DNA of 64,000 bases from Trifolium pratense. Its lineage: Eukaryota > Streptophyta > Magnoliopsida > Fabales > Fabaceae. Positions 55,437-64,000 of this stretch are shown one piece after another. The stretch covers positions 2,852,001-2,916,000 of the forward strand of contig NC_060060.1 of assembly GCF_020283565.1 (NCBI RefSeq). The letters run 5' to 3'. The notes under the pieces were generated by a model. That model was given only the letters and a program-made list of their open reading frames with translations, was not told the DNA's origin and ran no database searches. Position numbers and translations under genes: made by a program. The stretch's first letter is position 1. Each line of letters starts with the position of its first letter.

Positions 55437-56492
55437 ATGGTACAACCAGAAGAACCATTCAAAGTTGTTGAAGTTTGCAATGTTGAACCATTTCATGGAC
55501 CAACAAAACCTTCTCAATCAGCACCAACATTACTTCCCCTCACTTTCTTTGATCTTTTATGTTTAAGATCACCACCTGTTGAATGTCTCTACTTCTATGA
55601 ACTCACAAACTCAACCACTTTTTTCTATAAAACTATTCTTCCAAATCTCAAACACTCACTTTCACTCACACTTCAACACTTCCTCCCTCTTGCCGGAAAC
55701 ATAACATGGCCTATTGATTCATCCAAACCATTCATAAACTATGTTTGCGACGATTCTGTTTCCTTTACTGTTGTTGAGTCTAAAGCAAGTTTCAAAGATA
55801 TTTCTTCTCATTATTGCGAAGCTTCAAAAAGACATAACTTGATACCACTTTTGGAAACTTGTCATGAAAAAGCTTCTTTGATTTCAATTCAAGTCACTTT
55901 GTTTCCAAACAATGGTTTTTGCCTTGGAATAACAACACACCATGCTGCTTTTGATGGAAAGACTGCTTCACATTTTATGAAATCATGGTCCTATATTACA
56001 TGTTCTAATTATAACCTTGATTCATCTTTTTTATCTTTACCTGAAAACCTAACACCTTTTTTTGATAGATCATTGATACAAGATCATGATAATGGAATTG
56101 GAATCAGTGAAGCATATGTTGTTGATTATATGAAACAAGGTGGACCAAATAATAATAGTGTCAAGGTTATAGATTTTCCTAGTACATTGAAAAATGATGC
56201 AATTAAAAGCTTATTTGAATTATCACCTTCAAATATTCAAAAGCTTAAGCAACATGCAAAAAATGAGATGAAAATGAATGTTATAAATTTGTCAAGGCTT
56301 GAAATGTATAGTATTGATTTTGGATTTGGAAAGCCAAAAAAAGTTGATATAGCTTCAACTGATAAAACAGGAGCATTTTCTCACTGTGAAACTAGGTATA
56401 ATGATGGTGGAGTTGAGATTGGTTTGGCTTTAAACAAGCAAGAGATGGAAACTTTTTCCACCCTTTTTGTTCAAGAACTTGAATCCATTTGA
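55437..56492 (+). pseudogene. BAHD acyltransferase copy 2 with an in-frame 113-codon deletion
   Basis: 351-residue open frame closely matching the 463-residue neighbour from start to stop, including HHAAFDG (catalytic H and D kept) and DFGFGKPKKV. It lacks the stretch corresponding to 52657-52995 of copy 1, exactly 339 bp, which includes SVTCAYVLSCLAKA, FAVDCRTRLDPP and MYIGNCIAG. The junction is at a shared CAA, fitting deletion between short direct repeats. The lost segment forms part of the second BAHD domain, so the product is unlikely to be active although the frame is open. The promoter is retained. Confidence 0.85.
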
Positions 56493-56819
56493 AGTTTCAA
56501 ACTTTACTACTAAATTGAAGGAAATACAATTGTTTGAATGTATTTCAGGCAATTTGTGTTATAGTTTGAAGGAAAATTTTTCTACTCTTTTTTTGTGGTA
56601 TGAATAAATATAAATTTGTAAGCATTAGCTTATAAAAATTTGTAACATCAACATAATTATTATTACAATAATGCAATCTTCTAGAGACTCTTTTTCATCT
56701 GTACTTGTTTCAATTCTTTTGTACTTGTTTCAATTCATCATTGCTTTAATTTCTTGCTATCTACCCTTTGTATCAAGGTTGTCTTTTAATTCAATAAAAT
56801 TGTGAGTGTTGTGAGTGGT

Positions 56820-57080
56820 GTTTTTTAATAACAGCAAGTTGCACATTCAGGGACTAAAATGGTTGTTTCCCCGTCCCTCGTGCCAACTCAGCAAGCTGAC
56901 GTGTGTCCAAAAAAATGCCACGTCAGCTTTTTTGTTGAGTTAACCGTCAAACTTAACAACAGGGACCAAACTGACTAACAAAATGCATATTCAGGGACTA
57001 TTCTATAGTTTTTCCTCGGTGAAGAACCAAAATGACAGCGAATTACACATTGAGGGACTAAAATGACTATTTCCCAAAAT
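56820..57080. repeat. Repeat with CACGTCAGC palindrome
   Basis: AGCTGACGTG and CACGTCAGCT (about 56894-56928) form a stem across ~15 bases. CATTCAGGGACTAAAATGG and CATTGAGGGACTAAAATGAC open and close the segment as direct repeats. This arrangement is common in plant intergenic DNA. No ends with a target duplication were found. No gene is seen up to 57676. Confidence 0.5.
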
Positions 57081-57676
57081 TTTATTACACATACCGAGAA
57101 ACATGAAATATGAAATTTCATTGAAGTTTTATTTTTTGATAGGCAAATATTAAAAGTTAGAGGTTATGTAAGATTCCGAAATCAAATTCGGGATTGTTGA
57201 GGTCAAAAACTTTTTTGATGTGTTTAATAAGTTTATTACACATCTGAACCTTTGAGAGTGTCCTTCATATTAAGGTTCAGTGCAGGTAAATCCATGAGGC
57301 AGAAAAGGCAGCCATTTACTTTGATAATAAACCATAGTCATTCTCAGCAGAAAAGATTAGGAATCAACTAGTATGAGTGGCTTAAAAAACAATAATAATA
57401 ACTGTTATAACTTCAAAAGTTAAAAACACTGAAAAATAGCTACTACTCATAGTTGAACAATAACATAACATATTTCATACAAATCTCTTAAGTGTAACAT
57501 GACATCTATTTTGGTTACGTTTAGGTTGACAGAACAATGATAAAATCCAAAATTTGTATTCGGCAAAAAAAGAATCACCCAAAATCTAGTAATAAATATT
57601 CCAAAAACAAACTGCAAAGAAGTGAGTATGCCTACAATGTAATTTCTGCAAAATTGACATACTGAAATATCCTTGA

Positions 57677-60082
57677 TCATTCCTTCTTGGCATCCGTTTG
57701 ATCTGCAACTTTCTCATCGTTGTCTTTGTCATCCTCATCACAATCTTCATCCGGACTGTCATTATCATCTTCGTCATCATAAACTTCCTCCTCACTTTCA
57801 TCATCATTATCATGTTTACTATCACAACCATCATTACGTTTCCCGACAACTCCATTCTTTTTGGCATAATCTTCCAGGGAAGAATTTGGAAATAATTGTC
57901 CTACTTTGTTGTCTTTTGTATCTGTCGGAGTATCAGTTGAACTCTTAGATTTTCCTTTGTTGTTCATCTGATAATGTAAGTAGAAAGAACGATTAGAAAC
58001 ATGCATACCGAACAGGACATTATGCCAAACATGATATTGCCTTTATCACAAAAAAGGAAATGAATCATGCCTATCACCATCAAATATATAGACTTTGATT
58101 TACTCTTACATTATCAGTATAAGCTCGAAAGGAAACTATGTGATTACATGTGTATGCAACAATGTTAAAGAGTTGTACAGGCATTAACAACAGTTAAAAG
58201 TTACAAGAATTCATATCAACTTGGGAGAAAGGATTTTCAAGTAATAAATCAATAGACATTTTTTTTTTCAAATTCTGTTATGATTAGATTAAACAAGTTA
58301 GGACAAAAGAGACTGGATATGCTGTAGAAAAATGAATAGCGTTGATATTAGTATCTTACAGCACGCAATAGGGATCTCCTTTCTCTCTCGCTAGCATTCT
58401 TAATGGCCTGCAACAAAAATACCAATATTATTTTGAGTTTCAATTATGCACAAATGTACAAGTCTAACATTCAAAAGGTACATAAAAGGACAACGAAAAA
58501 ATATGGAAAAGGGGGTGGGAAACAAAAGGTAACCTCCTCAAGCATCTTTTGCTCAGCCTCAACTTCTGAAACATCCCTACAAGAAACAAAATCAACCAAG
58601 ATTCATCTTTTAATAAGTTTTATATCATATCAACAAAGATTCATCTTTTCGTTTATTGAGTGTTTAATGTTACAAACAAACTGAATTGGTGAATCTTTCA
58701 TCAACTGTGAAAGACAGCAATTATGAAAATAAAATGTGAAAGACAACCTTCCAACTATACGCTCCACACGGCAACAACACTTTGCGCAAACACGATGCTC
58801 CTTGGCACAAGCTACACTAACATAAAAGCCAATCAGTAAAGTACACATAAAGTACAGATAATCAGAACGGAAATTCCATTTTCAGTTTTTTACTAATTTT
58901 ATCTAGGCTAGACACTATAAGTTTAATAACTACTCACTCACACCTTAACCCCAAAACATGTTTTATCTAGACGTCCAATCATATTTTCACCATCTTATAA
59001 CAACATTGTGTTACTTGTTCAAATCTATTGGTTTACACCCTCGCTGTTTTTATATATGTCCTAAAATCACTTTACACACGCTCACAAGCTCCAACTAATT
59101 GAACTCGCACCCTTTTTCTGTTTCCACCTCAACACTCCCAAAAATCCATTATTTTCTTCCATATCATACTAAATTACTAATACTAATATGTTGTTTGTCA
59201 TGGTGTGTTGAGGTGGAAACAGAAAAAGGGTGCGAGTTCAATTAGTTGGAGCTTGTGAGAGTGGATGCTACAATTTGTAGCGTCTGTAAATCACAGTCAA
59301 AATTGCATTGAGACGTGATTTGAGATGTGCAACAGCTAAACCAAACATATACTAATTCTGCAGATCTCTCCTAAAAGCACTTTTCAGAACACATTCCATT
59401 TCAAAATTCAAACTCCAACTTTTTCTCTTTCAAAACCTCCATGCTCCCAAACATCCAATATTTTTTTCCACATTCAATTAATAATTCAGAAAATGCCCAT
59501 ATAACCAAGTCCCAAAGGGAAAAATAAAAAAATTAAACAACTTAAATGTAAATAATACCACTAACCAAAACACAGATTATGGTAAGCTTGGCGAACAGCC
59601 CGCTTTGAACATCTTTGACTGCAAAAAACCAAACAACAAAAAGGACAACCCATCAATCAATGAAATGCCAAAAAAATGAGAACAAACAAAAAATTAGTTT
59701 TACTACTGTACAATATAAAATAAGAGCAAAGAGAAGACATAGATATTACCATTTAGCAGGTTCCTGAAGAGGCTTGTATTTTCCATAACGTCGTTTCCAA
59801 TCAATTTGTTCCTTACAGCGAGGGCACACTCCAGTTATCTCTGATAAAGGTCTAAATCTTCCTCCAACTTCCTGTATTGTATGTGAGTGATTCGATATTA
59901 GATATATCTATATACATGTATATATTTAATATTTAAAACTATATTTAATATTAGAAGAAAAAAGGGTGATTTAAGGGGAAGAAAGAGTTATATACAGTTT
60001 CGTTGATCTTGATACCAGCATTAGGTTTCCAAGCAATTTTGTTCTGATGTTTGGGAGGACCAGTTTTCTTGCCGCTGCTCAT
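57677..60082 (-). CDS. C9orf85-like / DUF2039 zinc-ribbon-type protein
   Basis: Conserved eukaryotic protein of unknown function. Coding exons: 60082-59996, 59871-59750, 59618-59566, 58811-58748, 58576-58534, 58407-58360, 57967-57677 (708 nt, 235 residues), all GT..AG. N-terminal MSSGKKTGPPKHQNKIAWKP is the family signature. It is followed by CPRC (45-48), CQRC (70-73), CFAC (86-89) and CAKC (96-99), four CxxC pairs likely to bind two zinc ions, then EEAIKNASERERRSLLRA (a charged helix). The C-terminus is a long Asp/Glu-rich tail (DDNDSPDEDCDEDDKDND). The start is the first ATG after a likely 5'-UTR intron (donor near 60720, acceptor near 60105). Intron 3 contains a 55-bp perfect inverted repeat. 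Family assignment is strong; the role is unknown. Confidence 0.9.
59081..59259. repeat. Perfect 55-bp inverted repeat in the DUF2039 gene intron
   Basis: 59081-59135 and 59205-59259 are exact reverse complements over 55 bases, separated by 69 bases. The arms contain CAAGCTCCAACTAATTGAAC and GGGTGCGAG. It lies in the intron between exons at 59566 and 58811, so the pre-mRNA can form a long hairpin. Confidence 0.92.
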
Positions 60083-60840
60083 CTTCACTACTTCTACGTA
60101 TCTGTAACAAGGACCCTGCGTCAAGGGGGTGCAAATTATTTACTAACCTTTATATCATGAAATCCCATAATTTGGAATCACGTTTACTAACAACCTCTTA
60201 ATTTTAAAAAATCACTACTGAAAAAGGATAAACTTCAACAAACTAAAACTAATCCCATGTTGCATACAAATCTAAATATATACTAAATCAATCCTAGAAA
60301 AGTTGAAACACCTTTTTTTTGAAGAAGAAAGTTGAAACACCTTAAAAGCAAACTTATTCATATGAATATACTCAACTAAACAAGAAATAATTCATTCTCA
60401 ACAAATAATATCTACTTGCAAACATTTTAAAATCATTAAAAACATGTTCATCACAAAACCAACATAACCAAACTCATTGTGACATTTCAACAAACACCTG
60501 GTTTGCAAAATCAAGCCTATAACAAAAGACTAACTCTAAACCCATCAAAACCACATGAAACGCTGTCAAGAGAAAAAATTCAAGCAGAAAAATCAGTTGA
60601 ACATAGAAAAATTTTACTCCCCAAGCAAAATCCCCAATTTTGGATGTAACCAAAACCCTAAAAATTGAGTTTTTACTAACAAAAAAACAAAAAATATGAA
60701 ATATGGTGGATGTGGTTTACCTCCTAACAGGTATCTACAGGAAGAGGGAATGAGAGTGATTTAGAAAGGCGCAGCGATGCGGTGCTGCTGCTGCTGTCGG
60801 CGGAGCTGGATAACGGATTCGACGGAGAGAGAGAGAGAGT
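60083..60840 (-). promoter_or_regulatory. 5' leader and likely promoter-proximal region of the DUF2039 gene
   Basis: A leader intron is suggested by AGGAG/GTAAAC near 60720 and TTACAG/ATACG near 60105 on the minus strand. The upstream leader exon (about 60720-60840) is GC-richer, with CTGCTG and GA/CT microsatellite repeats (60823-60840), typical of a plant 5' UTR. Confidence 0.55.
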
Positions 60841-61173
60841 GTGAGAGTATCTATTCCTTTTGTTGTATTTTGAAAATAGTATATTACTATTTTGCCCTTT
60901 AAAATTCTAAGAATACAAATGAAGTAATAAAATACAGTAAATTTGTATTTATTGAGAATTTTGACAAAAGAATTTTATCGTATCATCAATATCTATTATT
61001 TATATATTTAGGAGTTTCTCTCTCTTGATCACTTTCATATGTGGCATGCTCTCATTTATCATAATTTATGTGGCAACTTGTGAGAGCATGTTTTCCTATG
61101 TGGCAACCTTTGAGAACTTCAATAGAAATAGAAATTATGTAATGTATGTACTCATATAAGGAATTTTTTTTTT

Positions 61174-61391
61174 GGTATCATTCTCAATCAAAATTTAATG
61201 CTAATTCAAAAATAATCATTCAAAAGGAAACAATTGAATACATTTCAATTTTTTTAATGACAATGTCAATTTTTACTTTTTTTTGGTGTCATTCTCAATC
61301 AAAATTTAATGTTAATTCAAAAATAATCATTCAAAAGGAAACAATTGAATACATTTCAATTTTTTTTAATGACAATGTCAATTTTTACTTC
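61174..61391. repeat. Tandem ~111-bp duplication
   Basis: CATTCTCAATCAAAATTTAA, TCATTCAAAAGGAAACAATT and GACAATGTCAATTTTTACTT occur twice with a 111-bp offset and only two or three differences. Confidence 0.9.
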
Positions 61392-61417
61392 TAATTTGAT
61401 TATTTGATATTTTATTC

Positions 61418-61456
61418 ATTATTATTATTATTATTATTATTACATTATTATTATTA
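61418..61456. repeat. (ATT)n microsatellite
   Basis: Interrupted run of about a dozen ATT units. Confidence 0.9.
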
Positions 61457-61619
61457 TATTATATTTTAGAAACAAAGTCATTTTGTCCCATAATCTGTCA
61501 ATTAGATAATTGTTATTAAATGACATTTATAATTTCGACCGATTTCACACACTATTGCAATTCAAAATTATACTTTTTGCAATCTTTTATCTCTATTCTT
61601 TTTTTGGGTGATTTCACTC

Positions 61620-61840
61620 TCATTTCCTTCAACTTTTTCGTTGTTCTATTTTCTTCTTTCCATGTTTTTTTTTTCAAGTTTAATATTATATAGTATATTT
61701 TTGTATTTTGATGCTATCCTTTTTTGTGCCTACAAGGAGATAATCTTCTTTTCTTATTTTACAGCAGGTGCCCGTCTTTTTTGTGCTTACAAGGAGATAA
61801 TCTTCAACTTTTTCGTTGTTCTATTTTCTTATTTTCGAAG
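61620..61840. repeat. Local duplication with two interleaved repeats
   Basis: CTTCAACTTTTTCGTTGTTC appears near 61627 and 61802, and TTTTGTG[C]CTACAAGGAGATAA near 61722 and 61779. The repeats overlap in order, giving short spurious open frames. I see no gene. Confidence 0.75.
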
Positions 61841-63550
61841 ATGTTATATGCATTTTTTTTATATATATAAGCTTTGTATTTAAATGATGTTTATGATTAA
61901 TCATAATTATACTAATTTTGAGCTATAATTTTTTATTAGCAGGTCTATACGGAAGAACATATTGTTCATTATTCAAATTAGGATTAGGTATTATCAACTG
62001 ATGTTAGAGTTTTAAGTATTTATTTATATTTTTTTTTATATTTTATTGTCATTTTTTTTAATCATGTTTACTTATTAAAAAACACTTTTTGTTCATATTA
62101 TTTTTTATTGGTGTAAATCATGCTTATAAATGTTTTTTTTTTACTATTATTAATAAATGTTGTACTCTTTTTTTTACTCATTATTTTTTTGTCTATCTAA
62201 TTTTTCATGTGATATTTAACAAATATACTGATAAAATAATAGAAACTCCTCGAAGGACTATACTATAGAACGAATTGCTTATAAAAAAAAATTATATAGA
62301 ACGAATTGGCCAAATGTGGAACTGAGAAATTGAAGGCTTAATATGTTTCAAAACAAAATTGAAGGCTTAAGAATCTCTGAACAAAAATACTCACCTTAAA
62401 AGGAATATAAAAAAAAAATAGTAATTTAATTGTTCACAAAAAAAATTATTCTTAAACTTCATACTTATCGAACAGAGAAAATTGTGTGATTGTCTGAAAT
62501 ATAAAAGGAATGAAGTAATTGACTTCATAGATTATTTTTCTATTTTATTTTATTATTTTATTAATTTTATTACTAAAAAAAAGTTACATAGTGATTTATA
62601 CCAAACATAATATTACAATAGGGATATTGATAAAAAAAATAATCTACATGGAGGTATTAAGCAAAAAATAACTTACACGGGGTGGGACATACATTTGTAG
62701 ATTTTATTATATAAAAAATACGATAAATATCAATTGAAAGTAAGGAAAGTAACAATGATTTTATATATAAAAAAAGAAAGAATTAAAAGTAATAATATCA
62801 TGTATTACTTTGATTTTATTTTCCAAACATATAAACAAATAGATAAATTTTTTAAAATTTGCACCATTAACAAATGAGATATGCATAAAAAAATGATATA
62901 ATTTTTTTTTGTGTCAAGCAAATGACAAATAATTCTACTGTTCATTACACAAATGTGAAATTTTTTCACACGGGGACATGAGCTAAAATACTCCAGAAGA
63001 AAACAAATGTCTAAAGGAGAGAGATGACGATTAAGAACTAATATATATTAACCGTTAGATTAGTTTTTGCTTAATGACCTTTTTTTATGAAAATAAAAGA
63101 ACAAATATACGAACATGTGGGTTGGGAACGGGGAGTGGAGTATCACTCTCCGTTCTACCATTTCTCCTTAAAATCTCCAAAATTTGGATTATTTATCATA
63201 TTTAAATAAATTATTACATTAAATCTAAAATTAATTTTACAAATAATTAAAAAAACCTCAAAATATTAAAAATTTAATAATTCATATTTTTCATGTGTCA
63301 AAAAAATATCTATATTTTTCATTGAACATTAACCCGTGCATTTGCACGGGTAAGTTATACTATATAATTGTAAAGCAAACTTTTTTTTGCTGATGTGGCA
63401 GCCTAACAAAGCTTCCCATTTTTTCCTTTTTCTAAACAATAGTTGATGCTTATGTGTCACATTGCTTTTATTATAAAAAAATAAAATAAAATTATTGCCC
63501 TCCATGTAATTCACCACTATTAACTTGAATTCAATACATCATGAGATAAG
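61841..63550. other. AT-rich gene-free stretch
   Basis: Long A/T runs and no recognisable coding region. A hairpin ACCCGTGCATTTGCACGGGT (about 63330-63350) resembles a Helitron 3' hairpin, but no CTRR follows at the right distance. Confidence 0.5.
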
Positions 63551-63557
63551 GCCTTTT

Positions 63558-63750
63558 GCTAAGACTGATCGGTTGCATTTTTTGTGAATTGCTACCTACG
63601 TTATGTATGTTGTGGTTCATATTCATAACAGTCAAGTATACTAATTGGTGTTTTTCAATTTATGTAAATTTTGATTGTTAAGACTGATCGGTTGCATTTT
63701 TGGTGAATTGCTACCTACGTTATGTAAATTTTGATTCATATTCCTAACTA
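63558..63750. repeat. Direct duplication of ~70 bp, offset 120
   Basis: AAGACTGATCGGTTGCATTT, GAATTGCTACCTACGTTATG and GATTCATATTC occur at about 63560-63628 and 63680-63748 with few changes. Nothing else is recognised to the end of the window. Confidence 0.85.
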
Positions 63751-64000
63751 TCTATTATGCTATTAAATAGATTTAAATTTATGCATCTCTATCACTATAG
63801 CCAAGCATATAAAAGTTAGCAAAGGTGCATGCAAACCGTATATTGTTTCTTCCCCTTTATTTTTTAATACCTTTTCATATATATCTTCTTCTAATATTTT
63901 GTAATTTTTTATGGTTAACCTTTCTTTAAACTAACATAAGCAGGTTTTTGAAATAAGAGAATTTTATTGAAAGGATACTTCCTATATGAAAAGGTAATTT

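Noticed and set aside
63325..63352. Helitron 3' end on the plus strand
   Set aside because: The GC hairpin is present but no CTRR follows at the expected ~10-base distance.

Overview
This is plant nuclear DNA. The genes have many short exons with GT..AG introns, the intergenic DNA is AT-rich, and transposon debris is dense. The families present (COBRA-like genes, a BAHD acyltransferase of the isoflavonoid/anthocyanin malonyltransferase type, a dispersed tRNA-like repeat I associate with Medicago) suggest a legume, probably Medicago or a close relative. That species call is an inference; nothing here proves it.

Conventional genes. (1) 1033-6133, minus: TRM1, the tRNA guanine-26 dimethyltransferase, 12 coding exons. 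(2) 18427-21315, plus: a COBL4-type COBRA-like GPI-anchored wall protein, 6 exons. (3) 23843-27183, minus: a second COBRA-like gene of COBRA/COBL1 type with identical intron positions, convergent with the first. (4) 51801-53192, plus: an intact intronless BAHD acyltransferase, with a tandem copy at 55437-56492 that lost 113 codons in frame. (5) 57677-60082, minus: a C9orf85/DUF2039 family protein with four CxxC pairs, 7 coding exons. Relics include a defensin-like gene at 12.2 kb and possibly a pectin-acetylesterase exon at 11.9 kb.

The standout is a 12.1-kb composite Mutator-like element (MULE) at 38724-50827. It has terminal inverted repeats and a perfect 9-bp target duplication (CTAGATGAA). 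In order it holds a transposase gene whose C-terminal half is an OTU-type cysteine protease domain with the catalytic Cys and His present; two small paralogous proteins that resemble the N-terminal domain of MULE transposases; and two opposite-strand plant mobile domain (PMD) genes with the same three-exon layout. Every non-coding interval between these genes carries a cluster of 20-nt imperfect palindromes (TTCGG-type arm, 8-nt spacer, CCGAA-type arm), about 36 in all; none falls in a coding exon. One cluster is a three-palindrome cassette repeated every ~108 bp. A 252-bp derivative with related ends and the same palindromes lies at 32112-32363. The transposase DNA-binding region is interrupted by a deletion/frameshift near 39780, so this copy is probably not autonomous.

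The rest is mostly small transposons, several with defined ends: a foldback MULE MITE (7995-8682, 9-bp TSD), a candidate Pack-MULE (32961-33741, 9-bp TSD), a hAT MITE (53644-54225, 8-bp TSD, with a paralogous empty site), two Tourist-type elements with TTA duplications (27544-27826, 34269-35184), Helitron-like ends (9790-10368, 31134), LINE 3' ends (about 15485-16413, 30149-30721), tRNA-like SINE fragments, and many local tandem or segmental duplications.
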